Source: Trichopria drosophilae (Eukaryota; Arthropoda; Insecta; Hymenoptera; Diapriidae). From it: a stretch of DNA of 64,000 nucleotides. The stretch is taken from positions 72,998,501 to 73,062,500 of the forward strand of contig CM059582.1 of the NCBI GenBank assembly GCA_030407085.1, given 5' to 3'. Positions 1 through 11,796 of this stretch are shown one piece after another. Positions within the stretch are counted from its first letter, which is position 1. Each line of letters opens with the position of its first letter. A model generated the notes under the pieces. The model saw only the letters and a list, made by a program, of their open reading frames with translations. It did not search any database and was not told the DNA's origin. A program made the translations under genes and the position numbers.

Positions 1-840
1 GAGCACTCGGAATTCCGAAGCACAGGACGGTGAACCTATCGAAACAGCGTTGTATGACGAGAGCTGTAACCATTTCGACGGGAATTTCGAGTTACGGCGT
101 TCCAAACGCCATCTATCGGCACCAGTTGTATTATAGAGATGCCGAGCAACTAACGAGTAATGCGCACCCTTCATGATACAAAGTCCCGCCCGTAAGGTTT
201 GTAATTTTTCTGCGCGTACTTCGAGAGTGAATGAAAGGTACGCGTAGATTTTAAAGAGTACACTCTTGATAGTCATATTTAAGTATACCATATTCTTATT
301 CCGAATGAAACAAAGCGTATGGGAGTGTACTTAATGAAGGGTTATTCGAGATGAAATAAAGCGTACTAATATTTTTTTTCGTCATAAGTACGTCATTACG
401 CCTCTTTTTGCGGGCATAAAGTTGACTTTTACGCCTACTAGGCGTAAAGTGAACCCTAGGGCGTAAAGTTACTCCCGCCGGCGATTGGAACGACTCTCGG
501 TTCCCGCCGTCCCTCGGGGATGAGAAATACCTGCGGGCGTAAAGTGCGACTTTACGCCCACCGTACGAAAATAACTATTTCGATCGTTCATTTTTCTAAT
601 CAGATGTAAGTGTACAACTTTTGTTAAGAATTAATTAATGCATTCATATGCTAAATAAAGCATTCAGTAATGACTAAGAACTTTATACTTTAAAGCTTTG
701 TAAATTACAGCATGTTCAAGTGATCTAATATAAAAATATAAACGGTCTTCCGGTTTTGGACTGGGTGAGTGAACAAGACAGAGTTTTGAGAGTAGTTTTT
801 GTCAGCATTTTGTATAGTATACTCACCTTTTAAATCGGCC
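1..840. other. No gene seen; contains small hairpins
   Basis: No convincing coding region is visible. Between 425 and 559 the decamer GGCGTAAAGT recurs in both orientations. Two inverted pairs can fold: one at about 425-450, and a perfect 11 bp stem with a 3 base loop at 535-559 (arms GGGCGTAAAGT and ACTTTACGCCC). This GC-rich patch stands out in AT-rich surroundings and may be the end of an unidentified element. The rest holds nothing I recognise. Confidence 0.5.
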
Positions 841-923
841 CTCACCGAGAGAGAGTATTTTCAGGAGACGGCAACCCGGTACAACGGTGTAAAGAGTAAG
901 AAATTCTTACAAATTTAGAGTAT

Positions 924-2280
924 TTGGTCGAAAGGGTGTTTCCTGCGGTACTTAACCTCAACACATGTGTAATTCGGCGTGAAGAACGGGTGACGAGGAA
1001 CGGAGGAACAGCCGGTGGATCCGCATCGAAGGGAACGTCGATTTGGAATCCATTCGATTCATCGTATATTTCCGACGGTGCATCCGATAAGAAGTCTCCA
1101 GAAAAGGAGAAGGCGGCGTCACCTGTGAGCGGCTGGACGAACATCAACGAGGTCTGCCGTCTGAGCGAAGACAACGGTACGGGGAGAGAAGGAGTATCCC
1201 TGGTAAGAGCGCGAATGCGTGTGTGTGTGACGGATGGAGAAGAGGGGCAGCGGAGAAAAGAGCGAACAACACAACGTGTGCAGCGGAGAGAACGCGGGTG
1301 TGGAAAGCTTGTCGGTAGAAGCGCCGGAGGGACGAGTGGAGAAGTGGCTATCTGGATATCTGAGAGAAAGTAGTGGTAGTGACGTGAGTGAGAAGAAACC
1401 AGAGAGAAGAAAGAGAGGTAGATTGACGAACGCGGAACGGCTGGCTAGAGATAACGCTAGTACGTCGTCGAAAGCAAGTTCATGTGGAAAAGAGGAAGAG
1501 AGAGTGATACGGAAGAGAGGGAGACGGGTGTAAAAGGTGGAAATCAAGTTAGTAAGAAAGTGAATTGAGTGAGTGAAGAAAGAACAGAAAATTGAAAATA
1601 TGATGGAAAAATAAAAGGAGTTTTTTGAGGAGATGAGAGAAGGATTACAAACAATGAGAAATGAAATGATCAGTATGAAAAGCGAAATAAGAAGTGATAT
1701 AGAGAAATGGAAAAAAGAACAGAAGCAAGAAATGGTTGAACGGAAAAAAGAGCAGGAGAAGTGGAAAAATGGAAGTTGGAACAAAAACAAGTGATGGAAA
1801 AGTGTGAAAAAGAAAATGAAGCACTAAGAGAGTAAGTCCAAGTAAGACCAAGAAAGGATAGAAAGAAGATGTAATTTTGTAATTAAAGATGAAAAAGCAG
1901 AAGGAAGAACGGCAAGAGAGGTGGCAGCAGCAGTTTTGAAGAAACTAGAAGTAGAAGTGAAAGTGACAGTAGATGATGTATGTAAAATCAGAAATAGGGG
2001 CGAGAATGAGATGTATGTGGTGAAAGTACGTAATTTAGCGGAAAAGAGAATGGTGATGGAGAATAGACGTAGGCTGAAAGGAACGAATGTGTATGTGGAT
2101 GATGACTTGAATAGAAGTGAAAGAGTGAGACAAACAAAGTTGCGAAACAAATGTGGGTGAATGGAGAGAGAATGAAAGGAAAAATTGCGATAGTTAAGTA
2201 TGGAAGAGTGTTGGTTAATGGTAAGGAGTATGTAATGGATAAAAGTGGTGAAAGAGTGGTGGGGAGGGGAGAAAGAAGGC
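924..2280 (+). pseudogene. LINE ORF1 remnant (coiled coil and RRM-like part)
   Basis: Open stretches at 924-1373, 1234-1533 and 1921-2160 in different frames are pieces of one highly charged ORF1. The region around 1630-1800 encodes a Lys/Glu-rich coiled coil with repeats of the KKEQE type. The segment 1921-2160 (79 codons) resembles the RNA-binding domain of LINE ORF1 proteins, which act as nucleic-acid chaperones packaging element RNA. Stops and frameshifts separate the pieces, so no full protein can be made. The assignment rests on position upstream of an endonuclease/RT pair and on composition. Confidence 0.6.
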
Positions 2281-2384
2281 GCGGCAATGAACAGTATTTT
2301 TAGAGGGTGCTTCATTTACAGAAGAGAGAGCGGAGAGGGCCAAGGAAATTAATAGAAGGGAAGGGGGGAGGAGAGTAGAGAGTG

Positions 2385-3540
2385 TTAAGGGAATATTTTG
2401 GAATGTGGCAGGTCTAAGTAGATGAGGAGTTTTGGAGTTTTCTTGAGCAGTTTGAAATAATAAGGATGGTAGAAACGTAGGTGGATGAAAAAAGGGTTGG
2501 GAAAATTAAAAGGAAAGATGCCAGAGGGATGGAGGTGGAGCTGTCAACCGGCGACGAGAGAGGGAAAGAGAGGGAGAGCAAGAGGGGGTATTATAACGGG
2601 AGTAAGAATGGAAATTGAGAAGAGAAAGCTGAGAAACGAGGAAAATGAGGGTTTGCAAGAAAGATCCTTGGTAATTGAGGGTGAAAGTTGAAGAGTATGG
2701 GTAGTATACAATAGAGATGGAAGTAAAGAGATGTTGGAGAAATTGAAAAAGGTAATAAAAGAGGGAGAAGAAGATAAGCTGGTGATAGCAGGGGATTTAA
2801 ATGCGAGAATTGGGAGCAGGAAGGGGAGGAGAAGGGCAAAGGAGGGAGAAAGTCGAAAGACGGAGTGATAAATAGACAGGGAAAGGACTTGATTGAGTTA
2901 ATCGAGGAGAGAGGGTGGATGGTGATGAATGTGGGAAAGAAGGGGGTGAAGAGGGCGAATGGACATATGAGAAGGCGGTTGGGGGTGGGGGGAGATCGGT
3001 AATTGATTGTGGTGTGGTAAATTGGAAGGCGTGGGAAGGAATAGAGAAAATGATGGTAGGATGTAGGGTGGAATCACACCACCTACCTTTAATCTGGAAA
3101 TTTGGACGGGGATGTGCGAGGAGGGTGAAGAATACAATGGAGGAAGAGTGAGTGCAGGATTGGTCGGAGGAAAGTACAAGGAAATTTCGAGAGAAGGTGG
3201 GTAAGGTGGAGTGGAGAGAAAAAGGGGTTAAGGAAGGGTGGGAGGAATTGGAGAAGGTAATGAAGGAAGCGGTGTTGGTAAAGAGAAGAAGGAAGGGGAG
3301 AGGTATAGGGTGGTGTCCATGGTGAGATAGAGAGTGTAAAGACAAAAGAGAAAGATGAATAAAACGAGAAGTAGGTATAGGAAGGGGGAAGTTATGAGAT
3401 TTTTGTAAGACAGAGAAAGGAGTGCAGGAGTATGTGTGAAGAGAAGGAAGAAGAATATAGATGCAGAGAGGAGAGGGTAATGGAAATGATAAAGACAGAA
3501 TAGGAAGCATGAGCGTTTATAAATAGAGAAGTGGAGAAGA
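2385..3540 (+). pseudogene. LINE ORF2 endonuclease (APE-type) remnant
   Basis: The residues FWNVAGL can be read at about 2397 and start an apurinic-like endonuclease, the enzyme that nicks target DNA for target-primed reverse transcription. Downstream, 2485-2691 keeps an open stretch with a GGIITGVR motif, and GDLNAR with its catalytic Asp lies near 2785-2810. Later parts (2915-3151 and up to 3540) form the linker to the RT. Frameshifts occur every few hundred bases. At about 3540 the linker (FINREVEKRG) joins directly to a late RT motif (VVVPIWKRGD), so the N-terminal part of the RT appears to have been deleted. Confidence 0.75.
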
Positions 3541-3549
3541 GGGGTAGTA

Positions 3550-4150
3550 GTGCCAATATGGAAAAGAGGTGACAGAACAGTGATGGAAAATTACTTGGGA
3601 GTGATAATGACGAGTACGGGATATAAAATGTATGCAAATATTTTGAACAAAAAACTGGTGAAAGAGTTAGATGAAAGGGAAGGGTGGAGCAGATCACAGG
3701 CGGGGTTTAAGAAAGGAAGAGGTACAGTAGAAAATATTAAAATTTTGAAGTATATAGTGTGGAAAAGGTTGAGGAAAAAGAAAAAGCAGTATGCATTTTT
3801 TATGGATCTGAAGGCCGCTTTTGATAAAGTGGATAGAAGCGTGCTGTGGGAGATGATGAAAAAGAGAGGGATAAGTGAGGGTATGATAGAAAGAGTGAGA
3901 GAGATATATAAAGAGACTAGCTGTATGGTTAAAATAGGAGGGGAGATGTTAGAAAAATTTTGGATACAAAATGGAGTAAGACAAGGGTGCCCGCTGAGTC
4001 CAACTCTGTTTAATATATACATTGCAGATATAGAAGACAATTTAAAAAAGGGGAGAGGAGGGGTAAAAATTGGAAAAGATATGGTGTGGTCAATGGAATA
4101 TGCAGACGATATAGTAGTGGTAGCAGAAGAGGAAGACGGACTGAGAGATA
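3550..4150 (+). pseudogene. LINE reverse transcriptase fragment (YADD)
   Basis: About 200 codons of a non-LTR reverse transcriptase are open in one frame. Visible motifs in order: PIWKRGD, the QAGF.KGR block, FMDLKAAFDKV with the first catalytic Asp, GVRQGCPLSPTLFN, and the catalytic box YADDIVVVA near 4098-4125. These give the complete palm core, but the N-terminal finger region is deleted and the thumb and C-terminus are absent. After residue ~200 (RDII, about 4150) the frame runs into the inverted repeat of a DNA transposon, so the last ~35 codons to 4263 are not LINE. Confidence 0.9.
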
Positions 4151-5099
4151 TTATTTTAGGTGTCCACCCCAAATATCTTGAAAATAACGCGTTGCACAAA
4201 AAAATGTTTCAGAAAAAAGTTTCAAGATTTATTCTGGGCAATTTAACGGCGACCTTTATTTGACCTTGGCCATGACCTTCAAGGTCAAATTCAATTTTTT
4301 TAAATGGGAACCCAAATTTTATATTGTAGATTTGGAAAAAGTTGATAGTTGACATTCAAGTATGACCTTAAGTGTGTCCTGGATCACGACATTCCAGGTC
4401 ATTCGAAGGTCAAAGTTGTTTTTAACGGGAAGCCCTAATTTTTTACTGTGGTTTTGGAAAGAGCTGAAATCTGAATCGTACTGCAAGTACTTTTTTTTCG
4501 TTGCATATATGCTGTTCGCATTACTAATGGTAACCCCGTAAAAAGAGGGATAAATCTAAGACAAACCTTCAAGTTTGCAAGAACAGCGAAAAAGACGTGA
4601 CTTTTATTAGATTCTTGCACTTATTTTGAAAACAGCAAACCTTATAAATAATAATAAAATTGAATTATTACGATAGGTTCTTTTTGGAAATTAACAAAAT
4701 TAAATTGGTTTTAAACCGGGCTTATAACCTACCACGATGTTTATAAAAATTGCATTAGATGTTAAAATACTACAGTTTGAAGATTTCTAAACATTTGGAT
4801 TCCCAAACGGTAGGCTTTGTTTTAAAACATTTATAATCCTAACTAATAATAATATTAACAACAAAAAAAGAAAAAAAGGAACAATGTGAAAGACGAAAAA
4901 TAAAAAATAAAAAAAATAATTACTTTGAAAAATAACGACATTCCTAATTATAAGACTAATAAATTAATATTATATTACATACACATATTCATATAAACAT
5001 GCAAAAAATAAATAAATATAAAAAAAATAAATAAATAAATATATATATTTATATTTATTTTGTTGCATGTCCAGATATTTATTTTTGAATGTTTATGTA

Positions 5100-5834
5100 T
5101 ATTTTATCTAGCGGAGTAATGTGTTGACATGCCCTTCGAATTCTCTCCTTCATATCTTTCATCGTTGTGGGTTCTGTTTTGGAGAAAGAAATTCAAAGAG
5201 GTTAATTCCGGTGATCGTGGTGGCCAAATTTGCGCAGCACTTCCCAGACCAATCCACCTATTTTGGGAACCGCTCATTAAAGTAAATTTTAACCTGTCGT
5301 GATCGAGGAATCTACATAATAATGCATATTATGACTATTAACCTCACCTCTATTGGTGAAGGTTGCTTCATTGCTAAACAGTACCATTTTAACGAATTCT
5401 GGATTTTCTTTCACCTGTCCTTGCACCCAGTTGCAGAAAGTTAAACGTCGAGGATAATCAGCCTCCTCTAATTTTTGAAGCATGTGAATGTGATATGAAT
5501 GGAATTTTTGAGCCTTCAGAATTCGGTTGGCTGTCGATTTTGGGATACCATGACGTTTCTCGATTTCTCTAGTTGAGATATAAGGATCTACAATAGTAGC
5601 TGCTACTTTAACTACAGATTTTTCTTCACCAGCGCCTGATTTTCGTCGCACTCTTTTTAAACTTCCGCTCTCAGCTCTGGTGCAAAGCCTTTTTATAGTC
5701 TTTCTATTAGGATGACGCCTATTCGGATATTTTTCAGCATAAAAGCGCGCTGCTAGCGAATAATTATCATCAGCTCGAGCAACTTGACGAATCATATCCA
5801 CAATTTCATTAAGTGGATAATCACCCACGATCAT
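5100..5834 (-). pseudogene. Tc1/mariner-like transposase, left copy (broken)
   Basis: The first 181 codons are open and start with ATG at 5834. The N-terminus is a helix-turn-helix DNA-binding region with the residues ARFYAEKYPNRRHPNRKT, followed by a second HTH (STREIEKRHGIPKST). The catalytic block reads LFSNEATFTN: the first DDE Asp is Asn here. Past the stop at 5289, codons near 5180-5215 encode WPPRSPELTSLNFFL, the third-acidic-residue block, also altered. The central part of the catalytic domain is missing. IS630/Tc1/mariner transposases cut and paste their element by binding the terminal inverted repeats. This copy is inactive. Confidence 0.85.
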
Positions 5835-6446
5835 TGCTCACAAAAAATAAAGAAAAAAAACAGGATAGATCTAAAATAACCTTTCAATTACGACTAAGAA
5901 CAGAAATCCAAAAATTTTTTTACTGCTGGAGACTATATCACAATTTTCTAGTTTATGAAATAAACACTGAGTACAATTAGAATAAATGGCAATCGGCCTT
6001 CCGCACAAAAATTAATAATCTATAAGTTATTCAAATGAACAAAGGACCCTAAACCGAAAATCCTTCGGGGCTAAGTGGTGTTTTGTTTTTTAGTTATTTT
6101 TTATTTAGCGACAGGTATAAACAAAAAGGATGTCGACATATGGGTGTTAATTTTATGAATGACATTGTGGTAAAAATAAATAATAATTATCTTGTCCAGT
6201 GTTATTTATTTTGAATACAAAGTCATTCAGAAAATACACGCCCAATTGTCAATAACCTTTTTGTTTATACGAGTCACTGAATGAAAAATAACTATGACAA
6301 CAAAAAACCATTTGAAAACCTCGAAAGATTTTCGTTTTAGGCTCTTTTGTTCACTTGAAAAACTGAAAGATTCTTAAATTTCATAGGGAAGGAGAATTGC
6401 CATTTATTCTAGTTGTGCTTAAGTTCCTTTTTTGTAAACCGTAATC

Positions 6447-7100
6447 ATGGTTGATTGTCCACCTAAAGAAATTGTAAATAGAATTCGTCAAGTTGGTCGA
6501 AGTGAGGATAATTATTCGTTAGCAGCCCGCTTTTATGCTGAAAAATGTCTGAACATGCGTCATTCTAATAGAAAGACAATAAAAAGGCTTTGCACCAGAG
6601 CTGAGAGCGGAAGTCTAAAAGGAGAGCGACGAAAATCAGGTGCTGGTGAAGAAAAATCTGTAGCTCCTCTAACATCTACTAGTGTATATCCTCATATCTC
6701 AACCGGAGAAATCGAAAAACGTCATGGTATTCTAAAATCGACGGCCAATCGATTTCTGAAAGCTCAAAAATTTCATCCATATCACATTCACATGCTTCAA
6801 AAATTAGAAGAGGCTGATTATCCTCGATGTTTGGCTTTTTGCAATTAAGTGCAAGGACTGGTGGAAGCATTTGTTAAAATAGTACTGTTCAGCGATGAAA
6901 CCACCTTCACCAATAGAGATTATGTTAGTAGGCATATTATACATTATTATACACATTCTAATCCCCACTGGAAAAGACATGTAAAGTTTCAGCGCCAATA
7001 ATCGCTTAACGTGGGGGTTGACATTGTGGATAATTACACTGTGGGATCATATTTCTTTGAGGAATATTTAAATGGTAATAACTATGGATACAACCGTCGG
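6447..7100 (+). pseudogene. Tc1/mariner-like transposase, right copy (broken)
   Basis: This is the mirror copy of the transposase at 5100-5834, also starting with ATG and sharing the ARFYAEK and STGEIEKRHGI blocks. Its ORF stops at 6846-6848, but the catalytic region carries on in other frames. VLFSDETTFTN is readable at about 6885-6920, so the first catalytic Asp is kept here, unlike the left copy. A later block (SLNVGVDIVDNY) lies at about 7005-7045. The copy fades out near 7100 before the last catalytic block. The two copies are divergent, with starts 613 bp apart. It cannot encode a full enzyme. Confidence 0.83.
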
Positions 7101-7929
7101 TACACGTGCTTGATGGTTTACTAAAACATTTTTATACAGAAATTTAAGTGCTACTTTTTTTGGAAAAATTATTTATCCATCATTACGTAGATTCGCTGTT
7201 CTTAAAATAAGTGCAAGAATCTAATAAAAGCCTTGTATTTTTCGTCGTTTTTGCAAAATTGAAGTTTATTGTTAGATTTATCCCTCTTTTATGGAGTTAC
7301 CTTTAGTAATACGAACAAAATACATGCAACGATGAAAACAGTTTTAGTACGATTCAATATTTGACAATATTTAGCGACTTTGAATATTTTATCATCTGAA
7401 GGTTACTATAGCATATTATAAACTATCATGCCAGACATAAAATATCCCGTTCTTCCCAAATCCACAATAAAAAATAGGGATTTACATTAAAAAAACAACT
7501 TTGACCTTGGAATTACATCGAAGGTCGTGGATCAGGAATGGTCATTGTCATACTCAAACGTCAACTATCAACTTTTTTTAAATCTACAATAAAAAATGGG
7601 ATTCCCATTAAGAAAACCACTTTGACCTTGAAAAGATCTTGAAGGTTGTTGTCCCGGACACGTAAAATTTCCTGCTCTTTCCAAATCTGCAATAAAAAAA
7701 TTTGGGTTCCCATTTAAAAAAATTGAATTTGATCTTTAATGTCATGGCCAAGGTCGAATAAAGGTGCCGTTAAATTTCCCAGAAAAAATCTTGAAACTTT
7801 TGTATGAAACATTTTTTTGTACAACGCGTTATTTTCAAGATATTTGGGGTGGACACTTAAAATGGGACACCCCGTATATATGTCTAGGCGAAGTGTGGCA
7901 TACTTATATTTACAATCATATTTATATTT

Positions 7930-8724
7930 TGTAACGTTCCTGAGAACTTTACAGGCCTCCTTCGAGCAGGCAATAATAATGTATTGCATGTTGGAATTTG
8001 AAGATTAATATGTATGTATTGAAAGTATGATTTCAGCGTATTAGAAGGGAGAGAGCGACACGCGATTAAGGGAGACAGCCTAATTCGGCAATAGGTATGA
8101 TATGGTCACGTGACCCACGAATAGAGCCGTTCGCGGCTAATTGCCGAATTCATAAGTAGACGAGCTTAGACCGTGATCGTTCACGGACATTATTATTTAC
8201 GGGCGGTTAGTTCTAAAATCGCTTTTTGCGTGTTTGCCTCAGTGAAGGTCAATTCTGAAGGCCAATTTTTGTGCGTGTGCCTCAGTGGCAAATTTATGCT
8301 AAAAAGCGAGCACCTTTGCAACCGTATTAGTATTTTGGAATTAGTACGAGCCAAGTAAAATGTAAGTACCAGTGCCTTATTACCAAAATCTCTCCCGCGC
8401 AATCGCCACGTGCTCCGAACGACAGATTCAAATAAGGACTATTGTAATTTTGTATTTTCTTTTGTATTTTAGTATTTTTTTTTGTACATTTAATTTAAAT
8501 AAACTCGTAATGATGAATATTATTTATTGTTATGATGGACCTCTGTCTTTCTTTAGTTTTGTTCGCACGAGGAACCCCGTCGCCTCCGCAGTCGCGTTAA
8601 TTCGCGTAACTGGCATATACCGGCGCACTTTTTTTTGCTTAACTGGCCCCTACGGCATACATATAACTTTTGGCAAGATCCATATTTTAAAATAACGTGG
8701 CAACTTAACGTAAAAAGAGTTACA
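7930..8724 (+). repeat. 5' LTR of gypsy element 1
   Basis: It begins TGTAACG and ends GTTACA, so its termini are short inverted repeats of the TG...CA kind. It is directly followed by a primer-binding-site-like sequence, which fixes the 3' edge. Its first ~130 bases recur at 16243-16374. AATAAA at 8498-8503 is a candidate polyadenylation signal. An internal inverted pair (AATTCGGCAAT near 8081 and ATTGCCGAATT near 8140) flanks a possible regulatory hairpin containing TCACGTGA. Confidence 0.88.
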
Positions 8725-8741
8725 TGGCGCCCTAAACGTGT
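8725..8741 (+). other. Primer binding site, gypsy element 1
   Basis: TGGCGCCCTAAACGTGT lies immediately after the LTR. A sequence starting TGG next to the 5' LTR is the expected complement of a tRNA 3' end (CCA), which primes minus-strand DNA synthesis. The tRNA species was not determined. Confidence 0.7.
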
Positions 8742-9696
8742 GGAAAATTATTTGAAAAATTTATCGTTGTAATTTGAAATCAAGTGATTGTTCGAAATCT
8801 ATTGAAAGACAGGCAGTTCGCCATAAGTCGCGTGTTATTGTTTACATCGGTCGGACCGGATAAAGGCGATTTGTTATGAGATAATTGTATTTATGAATAT
8901 TTAGAATTTAATTATATTAAACATTAATAGAGTAAGGAAAAATAAAAGGAATAATGTTCTGTGTTTTTTATGGTTATTTGAAAAAGAGAAGGATATATAT
9001 ATATAAGATTTGTGAAAATAGCGTAAATAGAAGATAAAGATAACGAATTGATTGAGGTATAAATATAGATGGAAAATTAACGAAGAAACAAAGAAAATCA
9101 AAACTCGTCTCCATTGCCCAATTAAGAAAATTGTTTGTTTTGTTATTTATTTAAATTATTTAATTGTGAAATGTGTTATTTGTAATGAGTGAACTTGTGA
9201 AAATTATTTATGAAAATTACTTGAATTTTTTTTTAATGATTATGTAAACAGTATTTCGTATTGATTTTCGTTGACATTTATTTATTTATTTATTGTATTT
9301 TTAACGATATTTTATCATTGGACTTATTTTATGCGATGTAAGAAATTATTAAATTGCTTGTTTTTATAAAATAACATTTTAATAGAAAATTTTTTTTTTA
9401 TTGTGATCGACTTTATTAAATTATATAAATAATCATTTTGATTTGATTTGATTTTTGTTATTTTTATTATTTATTTATTTACTTTAATATGGTATGAGTT
9501 TATTTATTTATTTATTCCTGTATATATTTAAAAAATTTTTTTTTTTAGAAGATGTGTAATTTTTGTTTATTTGTTTGGTTTATTAGATAATTATATGTCA
9601 TTGCATGGTTTAATTATTAATTTTACGCAAGTTTAAAAGTTTAAATTAAAAAAAAAGGAAAGAATAAAAATAACAAAAATAAAATCATATTGTAAA
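8742..9696 (+). other. Gypsy element 1 leader, no gene
   Basis: This is an AT-rich 5' untranslated leader between the primer binding site and gag. It has runs of TTTA/ATTT simple sequence around 9270-9540. No coding capacity is recognised. Confidence 0.6.
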
Positions 9697-11796
9697 ATGG
9701 CTCTTCGGACAAACGCGAGTCGCGAAACATTGCGTCCGTTGGAGGATTGGGTCTTCGGTCTCACGGAACGGGATTTAGAAGTTGCGCTCACAGAGCTACA
9801 ATTGAATGCGACAGGTACGCCATTTATAAGGATGGAACGGCTTTACCAGCGACTAACGGGAAATTATTCAGAAGCGGATTTTGTGCAAAATAATACGGCA
9901 GAAAATCCAGAAACTTTACGAGCATATCGCGATACGTTACTGCGATCATTTTTGAACCATACAGGTTTAGGAGCAGATGAAATCCTCGATGATACCGAAG
10001 ACGAGAATGCGTCAGAAAGTATGACAGAGAATCGGGAAGAATCTCCGCAGATTCATCAAGTTCAGGCGAATATTGAATCGCGTTACAACTACAGCTGCAA
10101 CGGCCGCGGCGGTGACCACAACAACAACATTCGCGACGTCACTATAACAACAGCGCGTTTGCAATTACGTGCAGGAATGCCGGAAAATTTAGACAGAATT
10201 TCGAAATATAATTCCACCGAAAGGGTCAAGCAAGGTCGAAATGAAATGCTAGCAGGAATAATAGCCGCGTGGGAAAATTCAGAAGCGAGATCCAAGAAAT
10301 TGTAAAAAGAGCTAGAAGAAAGCCGTCGCGAGATTCAGCTATTAAAACAGCAAAAACAGTTAGAGCAAAGTTCAGGGGTCGAGTATAAACGGAATATAGG
10401 TAGCCAAATAGGCCAGAAGGCTAATAACCAACCAAAATCGACTAATAGCAGAGTTAACTTTCGCGACACCTTTAATGTGAACTATTTTCAAACGGAAAAA
10501 GATCGCGAAGGTAACGATGGCGCTATAACGGCTAATCCGTTATATTTCGGGTCTGGCCAATATGTTGACCCTAGGGGGAGGGGAGAGGCGGAACGTTCCC
10601 TTCTTCAATTAGGCGAATCAGTGTTGCCGCGAAATCGCGATGTAGGCGAGATAGTACGTCGCTGGGGGATTAAGTTTTCGGGTGCAAAAGATCAGAGCAT
10701 CGAAGAATTCCTCATCCGGATAGAAGAGTGTAGGACATTAGCTAATTTGAGCGAAAAAGAGATGCTATTAGCAATGCCGCATTTAATGAGTGACGTGGCA
10801 CTTCAATGGTGCCGACTCTCTCAGCCAGGTTGGCGTACACGGCAAGATTTTTGTGTTGCTGCACGTCGATGCTATGTAGTCGGTCCTAATCTTCAACAGC
10901 GATTGTGGCAAGAAGCTGAAGCGCGAACACAAGGTCCGAATGAAACAGTGCGAGACTATGTTATCTGTTTGCTTACAATACTGAAGCGATGTGTACCTCA
11001 GCCGTCCGGGGAACATCAAATAAATTTATTATTTCGTAATTTGCGGCCGGATATTCAACGTGCAGTACGAAGGGAAGACGTGCACACCTGCGATGAGCTG
11101 TTGATGCGAGTTATGGAAGTCGAGAGATTGGCTGAGTTGAGGCATCGATATCGACCCCCACCATCAGTGGAAAGTAGTTTGATGCCCGAAGTGGCGTACA
11201 AGCCAACTAAAGGCCAGCAGGTTATAAGAAAAGCCGCAGTTGCAGCAGTGGCAAATTCGTCTGTTAAGGATCAACCAGCTAAGACAATAAGGGTCGCTAA
11301 AAATACGGATATTTGTAGCGTAGCAAATGCCCTTACGGCGAAAGACGTCACGGATATTGTGGAAGCTACGGTGACAAGAAAATCGGACGTGTGACAGCGG
11401 AAAAACGCTGAATTTCGGAGACCCCAATCAGTAGATGCTCAATCGACGCGTCGAGCGCCTGGTTAGCCGAGGGACCGCTTTCTGTCCGAGTTTAACAATC
11501 GCGAACGTGCATCCGCGTCGAAACAAGCGCGTTTAGGAGTAACGTCGAAAGTTAATCGGTCACCGCGGCGAATAGAGTGCTGGAGGTGCCATCTACCAGG
11601 CTTTAAGACATACAATTGTCCCAATTGCGCGGGAAACAGCACAGGGGGCGAAGAGAGGAGGTCATCATCACCCCTGGAAATGACCAGACCTCGATCACCG
11701 AATCAACAGATCAATCCAAACAATTGCTATCAGGTTGGCCAATCGCTGGTATGGAAGAAACCTGCCAATGGGCGCAAGGGACCACAGAACCAATAG
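9697..11796 (+). pseudogene. gag: gag of gypsy element 1 (three in-frame stops)
   Basis: One reading frame runs about 700 codons from ATG 9697 to TAG 11794, interrupted by TAA 10303, TGA 11392 and TAG 11464. The N-terminus (about 200 codons) is acidic; the segment after the first stop is a Glu/Gln-rich helix. The capsid-like core (about 10630-11150) shows the Ty3/gypsy pattern: RWGIKFSG, then DVALQWCR, then TVRDYV and LRPDIQRAV blocks. At 11578-11619 a zinc knuckle is present as C-x2-C-x4-F-x4-C, so the usual His is Phe. Gag forms the virus-like particle and binds element RNA. The start is chosen for its position after the leader and for the uninterrupted frame that follows. Confidence 0.9.

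Larger units (their letters stand above)
842..4150 (+). mobile_element. Degenerate non-LTR retrotransposon (LINE), 5' part to RT
   Basis: Three blocks lie in the usual LINE order on the plus strand. First is an ORF1-like basic, coiled-coil region (about 924-2280). Next is an APE-type endonuclease region (about 2385-2920) in which the residues AGDLNAR can be read near 2785. Last is a reverse transcriptase (3550-4150) with YADD. The coding strand is very purine-rich. Many stops and frameshifts break every ORF, so it is dead. The 3' end is missing because a palindromic DNA transposon begins at about 4151. The 5' boundary is uncertain. Confidence 0.85.
4151..7874. mobile_element. Palindromic Tc1/mariner-like element with two divergent transposase remnants
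   Basis: The left end (GGTGTCCACCCCAAATATC, from ~4157) reappears inverted at the right (GATATTTGGGGTGGACAC, 7838-7856), followed by GGGACACCCC. Homology between the arms continues inward for almost the whole length. Both arms hold the start of the same transposase reading outward, and even the central 6050-6340 segment matches itself in inverted order (TTTTCGG...AAACCG blocks and the Phe-Tyr-rich 5' leader). The left end lacks roughly the outermost 11 bases present on the right. The right end abuts TATA, compatible with TA target choice. The element separates the LINE at 0.9-4.15 kb from gypsy element 1. Confidence 0.8.

Noticed and set aside
1119..1790. 223-codon minus-strand ORF rich in Phe/Ser/Leu
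   Set aside because: It is the antisense shadow of a purine-rich LINE coding strand. The same holds for the other Phe/Ser/Pro-rich minus-strand ORFs up to 4.2 kb.
4157..4263. C-terminal extension of the RT ORF
   Set aside because: These ~35 codons are the inverted repeat of the mariner-like element (matching 7740-7856) read through by chance, not part of the RT.
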